Shown here one piece after another: positions 1 to 7,658 of a stretch of 64,000 nucleotides of DNA. A program made the position numbers and the translations under genes. Positions within the stretch are counted from its first letter, which is position 1. Each line of letters opens with the position of its first letter. The notes beneath the pieces are model-generated. The model had not been told where the DNA came from. It did not search any database and worked only from the letters and a program-made list of their open reading frames with translations. The stretch comes from Gemmatimonadota bacterium (lineage in GTDB: Bacteria; Latescibacterota; UBA2968; UBA8231), in the NCBI GenBank assembly GCA_028875335.1, contig JAPPEF010000114.1, positions 1 to 64,000 on the forward strand. Direction: 5' to 3'.

Positions 1-511
1 CTTCTGGGCCGGTCCAGCGATAGCGCACGTTCTGCGGCGGTACCATGTCGCCCGGACGGGCGATGTATTCCATGACCCAACCGGTGCCGAATTCGCGACC
101 GTGATCCGTCGGATCGAGGGCAAACTCGATCATGTCGGCGTGCCATTGCTCGACGTTGGTGCCCCAGTGGCAGAGGACGTCGTCGACAATTTCCATGTGC
201 ACGTACCAGCGATTGACATCGCCGCCCTTCCAGCCCATGAGGGTGGTGACGTTGTAGTCGTCGCGCTCGGGCAGGGGACGGTCCGCTTCGTCGCGCCACT
301 CATCCATGGTGAGGGTGTACTCGGGATCGAACCAGCCCCAGTCACTGGCATCGGCATCGGCCGTCATGGAACTGGGATCGGGGACTTCGAGCATATAAAA
401 CTCAAAGCCGAGCCGGCCGTTGCGATTCTCAAGGGCCGGCGGATCGTTGTACTGGGCGTTCGCTGCACCGATTAAGGCTAGGCTAAAGCCGCAGGCGATC
501 AGTAACTTCAT
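1..511 (-). CDS. Exported protein, 3' end missing (possible CBM9/DOMON-like sandwich)
   Basis: Only the first 170 codons are in the window; the gene runs off the left edge. The start is the ATG at 511-509, preceded by an AAAGGAG ribosome-binding site. Residues 1-19 form a clear Sec signal peptide ending in ANA-Q, so the product is exported. The mature part is acidic and aromatic-rich, with 'DADASDWGWFDPEYT' near residues 51-65, then a GWKGGDVNRWYVHMEI block and a second block 'EQWHADMIEFALDP'. This layout recalls CBM9-like or DOMON-like carbohydrate-binding sandwiches, but it is a fold impression and not an assignment. It is transcribed away from the membrane-protein gene that begins near 749, so the two share a divergent intergenic region. 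Confidence 0.7.
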   Translation of the reverse strand, partial: MKLLIACGFSLALIGAANAQYNDPPALENRNGRLGFEFYMLEVPDPSSMTADADASDWGWFDPEYTLTMDEWRDEADRPLPERDDYNVTTLMGWKGGDVNRWYVHMEIVDDVLCHWGTNVEQWHADMIEFALDPTDHGREFGTGWVMEYIARPGDMVPPQNVRYRWTGPE

Positions 512-575
512 TCTTGCTCTCCTTTCAGGGGTTTGAGCAAACTTGCAGCCTTTGCAAGCTTTATGAAGAGCGCTA

Positions 576-604
576 AATATATAATCGTCAGTTATGCAAC
601 ACAA
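576..604 (-). promoter_or_regulatory. Possible sigma70-type promoter for the leftmost gene
   Basis: Read on the minus strand, a TATATT (576-581) sits 17 bp downstream of TTGTGT (599-604). The -10 matches the consensus at five of six positions and the -35 at only three. The surrounding 540-610 stretch is conspicuously AT-rich for this window and lies about 65 bp upstream of the ATG at 511. A perfect TATAAT on the plus strand at 580-585 overlaps it but lacks a good -35. Low confidence. Confidence 0.3.
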
Positions 605-748
605 ACCAAAAAGTCGGGACAAAGTGGACATGGAGACGGCCAAGAGACATACTTAAACGGCAGTCAGAATCCGAAAATTTGGCAAGGAAATTTGGCAAAT
701 GGAAGCTATTCGTTTGGGTTTGGTTGGGTCGGGCGGCATGGTTCAGAG

Positions 749-2740
749 ATGGGTCGCGCTAAGCTGAGCGAGCAAGCCTCTATGGATGCTTCGAGGAAAT
801 CTGCGGACCGCGCTGGAATCAGCGTGCGCGCCATGCTCGTGGGAGCCGTGCTGTGCGGCGCGATTGCCGTGGGTCTGCCGTATGGGGAGTTCGTTCTCAA
901 CGGCACGCAGCTCGGGCTGAATTCCTCGACGCCGGCCGCCTTTTTCCTGCTTTTTTTGCTCGTGGCGCTCGTGCAGCCGCTGCTCGGCTTGGTGCGGCGG
1001 GACTGGCTTTTTAGCCGCGCCGAGTTGTTGAGCATTGCGGTGATGATGATGATTACCACTGCCATTGCCGCGCGGGGTTTCATCAGCATTGCGGTGCCGA
1101 TTCTGACCGGCATCTTCTACTTTGCCAGCCCGGAAAACAACTGGGAGGAGTTGCTCCTCCCGCACGTCCCCACTTGGCTCATTCCCTACGATGCCCAAGC
1201 CATTCAAGGTTTTTACGAGGGCCTGCCGGAAGGTGCGGCGATTCCCTGGGGCGTTTGGCTGGAGCCGCTTTTGTGGTGGCTTCTGTTTATGGCTGCGTTC
1301 TACGTGGTCGTCGTATGTTCGATGGTCATCTTGCGGCGGCAGTGGATGGACCACGAGCGGCTGCTCTACCCGCTGACGCAGGTGCCGCTGGGCATGGTCG
1401 AGGACGCGGCGACGCCCTCGCGCGTCAAACCCTTCCTGAAAAATCCCGCGATGTGGCTGGGGCTGGCCGTGCCGTTTGTCCTGCACGGGGTCAATGCCTT
1501 GAGCCACTACTACGAGTTCATCGGTCGCATCAATTTTGCTTATTCGATGCCGTTGGCCCATGACGCGGTGCGGTTTTACTTGCGCTTCGACTGCATGTGG
1601 ATGGGACTGGCCTATCTAGTCAACGCCAACATCACCTTCAGCCTGTGGTTCTTCTACTTATTGGTCAAAGCCGAGGAGGTACTCTTTACCCGCATCGGCA
1701 TTTTGAGCACCGAGAATCTCGACATCTTCAGCCATACCTTTGAGGGGCCGACCATGGGCCTGCTGAGCCATCAGACTATGGGTGCGATGATCGTCATGGT
1801 GATTTTGGGGCTGTGGACGGCGCGCGTCCATATATGGCGCGTTTTGCAGCATCTCTGGCGGCGGGAGGGGCGGTCCGATGGCGAGGAACTGATGTCGTAT
1901 CGCACGGCCATTCTCGGCGTTGCGGTGGGTCTTATGGTCATGTCGTTGTGGCTGTGGCGCTCTGGTCTGCCGCTGTGGGCGGTCTTCGTCTATCTGTTCG
2001 GGGCGTTTGTCATCTTTTTGGCCCTGACGCGGATGATCGTCGAAGCCGGTTTGGCCGCGGCCGTACAAGGCATGTCGGGCTGCGGCTTTCTCATCTCCAG
2101 CGTCGGCTCCTCGTCCCTTGGGGTGGCCGGGGTGCTGGCCACGGGCATGACGCTCGCTTGGGCCGGCGATCTGCTGGTGTTTATGATGGCACCCTGCGCC
2201 AATGGCATTCGCATGTTGCACGGCTTGAGCCGCTACAAGCGCCGCATCCTCGCGATGATCGGGCTGGCCATGGCCATTGGCCTTGTGGGTGGGGTTTGCA
2301 CGATCCTAGTGCTGAGTTACCACTATGGCGCGAACAACTACCACGGCTCGTGGGCGTGGTTTGCCAAGGAGCCGTTTCGCGTGGCGCAAAACTTTGCGCT
2401 CAATCCGACCGGCCCCAATTGGGACGGATGGCTGTGGAACGGAGTGGGCGCGGCGATTATGGCGCTGTTGATCTGGGCGCGGCATCACCTTTTGTGGTGG
2501 CCCTTCCACCCGTTGGGCTATCTGGCCAGCGGCACTTGGATCCTCAACAGCGTCTGGTTCAGTATCTTTCTCGCGTGGCTGGTCAAGGCACTCGTGTTGA
2601 AGTACACTGGGCCGAATGGGTACAAGGCGACGCGGTGGTTTTTTCTCGGCATGGTGTTAGGGCAGTTCGTCGCTGGGGGATTCTGGATGGTCGTCGATGG
2701 GTTCACGGGCATGACCGGGAATAGGATTCGGATGTTTTGA
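749..2740 (+). CDS. Polytopic inner-membrane protein (DUF6785/DUF6784-like)
   Basis: About 663 residues with roughly a dozen hydrophobic helices, for example VRAMLVGAVLCGAIAVGL near the start and AAFFLLFLLVALVQPLLGLV soon after. Between helices are the conserved-looking segments 'RRDWLFSRAELLSIAVMMM' and 'RRQWMDHERLLYPLTQVPLG'. The overall pattern resembles the large DUF6785/DUF6784 membrane proteins known from Planctomycetes and candidate phyla; no biochemical role is established for them and I assign none. The frame is open back to a TTG at 533, but codons 533-748 are AT-rich, lack a membrane or signal character and look like leader DNA. I therefore prefer the ATG at 749, with 782 as an alternative. 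The stop overlaps the TTG start of the next gene, implying translational coupling. Confidence 0.75.
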   Translation: MGRAKLSEQASMDASRKSADRAGISVRAMLVGAVLCGAIAVGLPYGEFVLNGTQLGLNSSTPAAFFLLFLLVALVQPLLGLVRRDWLFSRAELLSIAVMMMITTAIAARGFISIAVPILTGIFYFASPENNWEELLLPHVPTWLIPYDAQAIQGFYEGLPEGAAIPWGVWLEPLLWWLLFMAAFYVVVVCSMVILRRQWMDHERLLYPLTQVPLGMVEDAATPSRVKPFLKNPAMWLGLAVPFVLHGVNALSHYYEFIGRINFAYSMPLAHDAVRFYLRFDCMWMGLAYLVNANITFSLWFFYLLVKAEEVLFTRIGILSTENLDIFSHTFEGPTMGLLSHQTMGAMIVMVILGLWTARVHIWRVLQHLWRREGRSDGEELMSYRTAILGVAVGLMVMSLWLWRSGLPLWAVFVYLFGAFVIFLALTRMIVEAGLAAAVQGMSGCGFLISSVGSSSLGVAGVLATGMTLAWAGDLLVFMMAPCANGIRMLHGLSRYKRRILAMIGLAMAIGLVGGVCTILVLSYHYGANNYHGSWAWFAKEPFRVAQNFALNPTGPNWDGWLWNGVGAAIMALLIWARHHLLWWPFHPLGYLASGTWILNSVWFSIFLAWLVKALVLKYTGPNGYKATRWFFLGMVLGQFVAGGFWMVVDGFTGMTGNRIRMF

Positions 2741-5700
2741 AAACTATACATTGGATTTTTGCGCTATTGCTCGTCGCTCTTAGTGGGCAGATTCTTGCAG
2801 AACCCTTTGACGATCAGCATGTAACCGTTTTGGTCTTTACCAAAACCGCTGGTTTCCGCCACGATTCCATTCCCGACGGTATTGCCGCTATCCAGACCTT
2901 GGGGCGGGAAAACGGTTTCGCCGTCGAGGCCACCGAGGACGCGGGGCGTTTTACCGACGAGGGATTGGCACCGTACCGGGCGGTGATTTTTCTCAATACG
3001 ACCGGCGATGTACTGGCTGCGGACCAAGAGCGGGCCTTCGAACGCTACATTCGCAGTGGCGGTGGTTTTGTGGGTATCCACTCTGCGGCCGATACCGAGT
3101 ACGACTGGGCTTGGTACGGCGACTTGGTGGGGGCTTATTTCGACAGCCATCCGGCTATTCAACAGGCTCAGGTCCACGTGGCTGATCGAGTGCATCCGGC
3201 CATGGAACACTTGTCCGCGCGTTGGGAGCGGCGCGACGAGTGGTACAATTACCGCCGCAATCCCCGTGGGCGAGTTCACGTCTTGGCCACCGTGGACGAG
3301 GGCAGTTACGACGGCGGCAACCACGGTTTTGACCATCCCATTGCTTGGTGCCACGACTACGACGGTGGCCGCTCTTGGTACACCGGCGGCGGCCACACCC
3401 GCGAAAGCTACGGAGAGCCTTTGTTTATGCAGCATATCCTTGGCGGGATCGAGTACGCCATTGGAGTGACTGCGGCCGATTGCGGGGCCACGTTGAATAC
3501 CAATTTTGCAAAGGTCGTCCTCGACAGCGAGGCCGAAAATCCCATTGACTTGGCCGTGGCTTCCGACGGGCGCGTGTTTTTCATAGAGCGCAAGGGGGAG
3601 TTGAACGTATATCGGCCCGACCTTGGATTGACTCGCTTGGCCGGGCAGTTAGCGGTTTCGACCGACTTTGAGGACGGCCTGCTGGGCATTGCCCTAGATC
3701 CAGATTTTGTCCGCAATAATTGGCTCTACTTGTTTTACTCGCCACACGGTGAAGAAGCCAAGCAGCATGTATCACGTTTTGAATTAGCGGGCGATGAACT
3801 GGTTTTGGATTCCGAAGTCGTGTTGCTGGAGATTCCCACCCAGCGGCGGGCTTGCTGCCACTCGGGTGGAGCGCTGGCGTTTGGCCCGGACGGTAACCTG
3901 TATATCGGCGTCGGCGATAATACCAATCCCTTTGATTCGGATGGATTCAGTCCGTTGGACGAGCGTCCGGGTCGGAGCGATTGGGACGCCCAGCGTACGT
4001 CAGCTAATAGTGCCGATTTGCGCGGCAAGATCCTGCGCATCAAACCTCAAGCTGATGGTAGCTACAGTATTCCCCCGGGGAATTTGTTCGCCGAGGCTGA
4101 GGAAGGACGTCCCGAAATTTACGTCATGGGCGTGCGCAATCCCTTTCGGCTGTCGATTGACCGCAAGAGCGGTTGGCTCTATTGGGGCGATGTGGGTCCC
4201 GACGCTCGCCAAGCCGACCCGCAGCGGGGGCCGATTGGTCTGGACGAGTGGAATCAGGCGCGGGCGGCGGGCAATTTTGGCTGGCCCTACTGCATTGGCG
4301 ACAACCAGCCCTACGTTGACTACGATTTTGCCACTGAAAGATCCGGTATGCCCTTTGATTGCGGGGCACTGAGGAACCTGTCGCCCAATAATACGGGCCT
4401 GCAATCGCTGCCCCCGGCGCAGGCGGCGTGGGTCTGGTATCCGTATGGCACCTCGTCCGCGTTCCCCGAAGTCACCGCCGACAGCGGCCGCACGGCGCTG
4501 GCTGGCCCGGTGTATTACTACGATGCTGAAGCAGGCGACAAGAAGCTGCCGGTGTACTACGACGGTACACTTTTTATGTACGAGTGGGCGAGCAATTGGA
4601 TCAAAGAGGTCAAGTTGGACGAGGACGGGCGCATCCTCAAGATCAATCCCTTTTTGGACAGTATGGAATTCATCCGGCCTATCTCCATGGAGTTCGGCCC
4701 CGATGGCTCGCTGTACGTGTTGGAATGGGGTAGCGGCTTTTGGGGCGACAACGACGACGCCCGCGTGGTGCGGATTGACTACGTGCGGGGTACGCGAGCG
4801 CCGGTGCCCCGCATTGAAGCTGCGCCTACCAACGGTGCTGCGCCATTGGAAGTGCATTTCTCGGGGCGCGATTCCTTTGATCCCGATCCGGGGTCGGTGC
4901 TAGACTTCGCTTGGGATTTTACCGGTGATGGCGAGATTGATGCGACGGGGTTAGAGGTCGTCTTCACCTACGAGGTAAGCGGCGACTATGTTGCCCAGTT
5001 AACGGTTTCCGACGCCGAGGGCAATCAGGGCGTGGCGCAGGTGCAGATCTCGGTCGGCAATACCGTCCCCGAGGTGGAGATCGTGCGGCCCCCGGACGGC
5101 GGGTTTTTTAGCTGGGGCGAAGTCGTCGATTTTGAAGTCCGGGCCTTTGATGAGGAGGACGGGACCGCCGACTGCGCTCGGGTGGTGTTACAAGCGTTTA
5201 TCGGCCACGACGAGCACAGTCATCCCCTTGAGGAATACGGCACTTGCAGCGGTAGTTTCCAGACCGAGGCGGGGCACGGCGGCGACGGCGACGATTTGTT
5301 TTATACGATCGAAGCGCGCTATACAGACTTGGGCACGGAATCGGTGGCTCCTTTGACTGGTAGGGTAGGCCATATTCTGCAACCCAAGCGCAAGCAAGCC
5401 GAGCACTATACGCGCCAGAGTGGAGTGCTGTTAGAAACGACCGGAGACGAGGCGGGCGGTGGGCAGAATATCGGTTTTATTGCCCACGGCGACTGGATTT
5501 CCTTTGCGCCCATGAACTTAGAGGGCATCGAGGCGCTCAATTATCGGGTGGCTTCGGCTGGGCTGGGAGGGCGCATTGAAGTGCGCGTCGATTCCCTGAA
5601 GGGGCCGCCGATTAGTGCGGTGCGCGTGGGCAGTACGGGCGACTGGCAAGTTTACACGGACCTAGAGGCACCTATTGCGGACCCGGGTGGCACCCGCGAG

Positions 5701-6102
5701 CTGTTTTTCATTTTTTTGCGCAATCCGGGTGACGACGGCTTGTTCAATATCAATTGGATTGATTTCCAAGGTCCGGGGGTGTCACGTCCCTCGGCCACCG
5801 CAGTGGGTGCTGAGTCGAGTTCACAAGTGCCGTTGCCCGGTCAGCCCGTCCTATATCCGCCCTATCCCAATCCCTTTAACCCGACGGTCCAGATTCGCTT
5901 TATGCTCCCCGGACGCATGACAGTGCGGTTGGAGGTTTTTGATATCTTAGGGCAGCGGGTGGACGTCGTGGTCAATGAGGCGCTGGACGGTGGAAGCCAC
6001 ACGGTGCGGTTTGATAGAGCCGATTTGGCGAGCGGAGTCTATATCGCGCGCTTGGCGACGCCGGGTGGGGTCTTGGTGCGGCGGATGGTGTTGTTGCGCT
6101 AG
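2737..6102 (+). CDS. Secreted ThuA-domain / PQQ-type sugar dehydrogenase fusion with PKD, CBM6 and C-terminal sorting tail
   Basis: A 1121-residue exported multidomain protein. The start is a TTG whose TG is shared with the upstream TGA stop. Residues 1-21 are a signal peptide (MKTIHWIFALLLVALSGQILA). Domains in order: ThuA-like (about 27-240, with 'KTAGFRHDSIPDGI' and 'GGGFVGIHSAADTEYDW'); a glucose/sorbosone dehydrogenase propeller (about 254-690, with 'CCHSGGALAFGPDGNLY'); a PKD domain (about 695-765, 'FAWDFTGDGEID'); a bridging Ig-like stretch; a CBM6-like jelly roll (about 885-1012); and a final 'PYPNPFNPTVQIRF' tail (about 1041-1121) of the FlgD-Ig/T9SS type-A kind. Such fusions in FCB bacteria are thought to act on extracellular sugars, but the substrate is unknown. 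The protein is probably secreted or surface-bound through its tail (inference). Confidence 0.88.
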   Translation: MKTIHWIFALLLVALSGQILAEPFDDQHVTVLVFTKTAGFRHDSIPDGIAAIQTLGRENGFAVEATEDAGRFTDEGLAPYRAVIFLNTTGDVLAADQERAFERYIRSGGGFVGIHSAADTEYDWAWYGDLVGAYFDSHPAIQQAQVHVADRVHPAMEHLSARWERRDEWYNYRRNPRGRVHVLATVDEGSYDGGNHGFDHPIAWCHDYDGGRSWYTGGGHTRESYGEPLFMQHILGGIEYAIGVTAADCGATLNTNFAKVVLDSEAENPIDLAVASDGRVFFIERKGELNVYRPDLGLTRLAGQLAVSTDFEDGLLGIALDPDFVRNNWLYLFYSPHGEEAKQHVSRFELAGDELVLDSEVVLLEIPTQRRACCHSGGALAFGPDGNLYIGVGDNTNPFDSDGFSPLDERPGRSDWDAQRTSANSADLRGKILRIKPQADGSYSIPPGNLFAEAEEGRPEIYVMGVRNPFRLSIDRKSGWLYWGDVGPDARQADPQRGPIGLDEWNQARAAGNFGWPYCIGDNQPYVDYDFATERSGMPFDCGALRNLSPNNTGLQSLPPAQAAWVWYPYGTSSAFPEVTADSGRTALAGPVYYYDAEAGDKKLPVYYDGTLFMYEWASNWIKEVKLDEDGRILKINPFLDSMEFIRPISMEFGPDGSLYVLEWGSGFWGDNDDARVVRIDYVRGTRAPVPRIEAAPTNGAAPLEVHFSGRDSFDPDPGSVLDFAWDFTGDGEIDATGLEVVFTYEVSGDYVAQLTVSDAEGNQGVAQVQISVGNTVPEVEIVRPPDGGFFSWGEVVDFEVRAFDEEDGTADCARVVLQAFIGHDEHSHPLEEYGTCSGSFQTEAGHGGDGDDLFYTIEARYTDLGTESVAPLTGRVGHILQPKRKQAEHYTRQSGVLLETTGDEAGGGQNIGFIAHGDWISFAPMNLEGIEALNYRVASAGLGGRIEVRVDSLKGPPISAVRVGSTGDWQVYTDLEAPIADPGGTRELFFIFLRNPGDDGLFNINWIDFQGPGVSRPSATAVGAESSSQVPLPGQPVLYPPYPNPFNPTVQIRFMLPGRMTVRLEVFDILGQRVDVVVNEALDGGSHTVRFDRADLASGVYIARLATPGGVLVRRMVLLR

Positions 6103-6116
6103 CTGCGGGTTGGGCT

Positions 6117-6518
6117 TCAACGGATGCCGATGGTTTCGACGCCGTTTTCCTTGAGCAAATCGAGTACGTCAATCACATCTCGGTACGGGACTTCTCCCGA
6201 TCCCGTAAACACGACCCGACGCTCCACATCGGCTTCAGGCGGAAAGAGTTCCTTCAGCCTAGCTGGCAGTTCTTCTTCGCTTACCTTTTTATCGTTAATC
6301 AGAATTTCGCTCTCGGCCGTGAGAACGACCCTCGGATCTTGGCGGACTTGCCCCGAAGCGACTCCGCCCGCTTGGGGCAATTGGGTTGCCAAGGTTTGCA
6401 GAATAATCGGGGTGATCACCAAGAAGCCCAGCAGCAGAGAAAGGGATACGTCCGCCAGTGGGGTCGCGTTCATGGATGATTCTACCCGGGCGAATTTTCT
6501 TCTGTATCGTCGCGCCAT
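6117..6518 (-). CDS. exbD: ExbD/TolR-family protein, Asp-containing
   Basis: A 133-residue biopolymer-transport protein with a short basic cytoplasmic N-terminus (MARRYRRKFARVES), one transmembrane helix (about 20-42) and a periplasmic domain ending in 'YRDVIDVLDLLKENG', the usual ExbD/TolR finish. The helix carries 'TPLADVSLSLLLGF', which keeps the membrane aspartate that in ExbD and TolR is needed for proton-driven work. It starts 1 bp after the stop of the other exbD and ends the minus-strand run sulfatase-exbB-exbD-exbD. The plus-strand ThuA gene converges on it only 14 bp away, with no clear terminator hairpin between. Together with ExbB it should form an inner-membrane proton-driven motor; the TonB-like partner is not in this run. 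Confidence 0.93.
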   Translation of the reverse strand: MARRYRRKFARVESSMNATPLADVSLSLLLGFLVITPIILQTLATQLPQAGGVASGQVRQDPRVVLTAESEILINDKKVSEEELPARLKELFPPEADVERRVVFTGSGEVPYRDVIDVLDLLKENGVETIGIR

Positions 6519-6519
6519 G

Positions 6520-6948
6520 TTACGGTTTCTTGACCATTAAATCCACCCCTGGTGCCCCGACTTCCTGACAGATTTCCATCAAGTCGAGTATTTCGCGATA
6601 AGGTAGATTCTTAGAGCCTTTGACGATGATGGGTTCGCCTTCTTTGCCGTGATAGGCCCTGGCCAGTTCGCGTTTGAGGTCGGCCCGCGCCACTTGGTGC
6701 AAATTGATGTACAGGGAACCGTCTTCCTGAATGGAGAGAATCAAACTCTCTGCACCGAGTTGCTCGACGATCTCTTGGGCATTGCGGGCTTCGGGCGTCT
6801 CTACCAAGATGCCCTCTTGAATCAGCGGCATGACCACCATGAAGACGATCAACAGCACCAGCGCCACATTGACGATGGGCGTGATATCGGGCATGGGGCT
6901 GCGCCGCACTTCGGCGTGGCGAGTTCGGCGCTTGCGGCGTCTGGCCAT
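6520..6948 (-). CDS. exbD: ExbD/TolR-family protein lacking the membrane aspartate
   Basis: A 142-residue ExbD-type protein: very basic N-terminus (MARRRKRRTRH), a single helix at about 24-45 and a periplasmic domain ending in 'PYREILDLMEICQEVGA'. The helix reads 'PDITPIVNVALVLLIVFMV'. In E. coli ExbD the equivalent position is the essential Asp25, and here it is Asn. The neighbouring ExbD keeps Asp at that site. The two may form a mixed dimer inside the ExbB ring, with only one protonatable chain, or serve different partners. The gene starts 8 bp after the exbB stop and ends 1 bp before the next gene, so it is co-transcribed. Confidence 0.93.
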   Translation of the reverse strand: MARRRKRRTRHAEVRRSPMPDITPIVNVALVLLIVFMVVMPLIQEGILVETPEARNAQEIVEQLGAESLILSIQEDGSLYINLHQVARADLKRELARAYHGKEGEPIIVKGSKNLPYREILDLMEICQEVGAPGVDLMVKKP

Positions 6949-6956
6949 GATTATTG

Positions 6957-7649
6957 CTAGGGCGCGCGATTGGCCTTGAGCGCGCGGCGCACCACGTGGC
7001 CGACGATGCGGGCTGCGTTGTTTTCCAGCCCGAGAGACATGGCCTCAATGCGGTTGGTAAAAAAGTTGTACGCCCACAGGGCGGGCATGGCGACAAACAG
7101 GCCGATGACCGTGGTGACTAGGGCTTCGGAGATCCCGCCCGAGACCTCGGCTAGGCCCCCTCCGCCTGTGGTGGCAATGCCGCGAAAAGCGGCGATCAAC
7201 CCAGTCACGGTGCCAAAAAGCCCCAAGAAGGGCGCGACTCCCACAATGGTGCCCATGCCGGAGAGCCGGACCCGTAGATTGGCGACCACGCTGTCTAGCG
7301 AGCGGCCGAGTGCGTCGTCCACGGCCTCCATCACTACGGCATCGGACTGTCCTTCCTCTGCCAATAGCTCGTATTCCGCTAGAGCGGATGAGATCACCAC
7401 GGCCAGAGCGCAATGTCCGTCTTGCTCGGCTTGATGGGCGCATTCCTGCACAGCATTGACTTCCCCCAGCATCAGGCCGCCCTCCTCAATTTCACGGGCA
7501 AAAGCGGCCGAACGCTGCCGGGTCCAGCGCAAAGTCAGGCCGCGGTCCACCATGACCGCATAGGAATAAATGGACAGACCGGCCAAAATCACCACCACGG
7601 CCTTGCCAGTGAAGGCCATGGAGTACCAGAGTTCGCTCACGAGATCCAC
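6957..7649 (-). CDS. exbB: ExbB/TolQ/MotA-family proton channel
   Basis: A 230-residue three-helix membrane protein. Helix 1 lies near 12-34 (TGKAVVVILAGLSIYSYAVM). The two conserved helices lie near 125-205, around the 'GLFGTVTGLIAAFRGIA' block that is the MotA/TolQ/ExbB signature, followed by 'SEALVTTVIGLFVAMPALWAYNFF'. It begins with GTG at 7649-7647, nine bases after the stop of the sulfatase-like gene. The only purine-rich site is a GGAGGG inside the end of that gene, which suggests coupled translation. With the two ExbD proteins it would make an inner-membrane motor complex driving an envelope process. No TonB or TolA gene follows directly. Confidence 0.95.
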   Translation of the reverse strand: MDLVSELWYSMAFTGKAVVVILAGLSIYSYAVMVDRGLTLRWTRQRSAAFAREIEEGGLMLGEVNAVQECAHQAEQDGHCALAVVISSALAEYELLAEEGQSDAVVMEAVDDALGRSLDSVVANLRVRLSGMGTIVGVAPFLGLFGTVTGLIAAFRGIATTGGGGLAEVSGGISEALVTTVIGLFVAMPALWAYNFFTNRIEAMSLGLENNAARIVGHVVRRALKANRAP

Positions 7650-7658
7650 GAATTTAAA

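Noticed and set aside
533..748. N-terminal extension of the polytopic membrane protein to a TTG at 533
   Set aside because: The stretch is AT-rich, has no conserved protein character and contains promoter-like elements; a start near 749 is more plausible.
743..1561. A 272-codon open frame on the minus strand opposite the polytopic membrane protein
   Set aside because: It mirrors a GC-rich coding region, has a low-complexity Arg/His/Gln-rich translation, and lacks a ribosome-binding site; the plus-strand frame has clear membrane helices.
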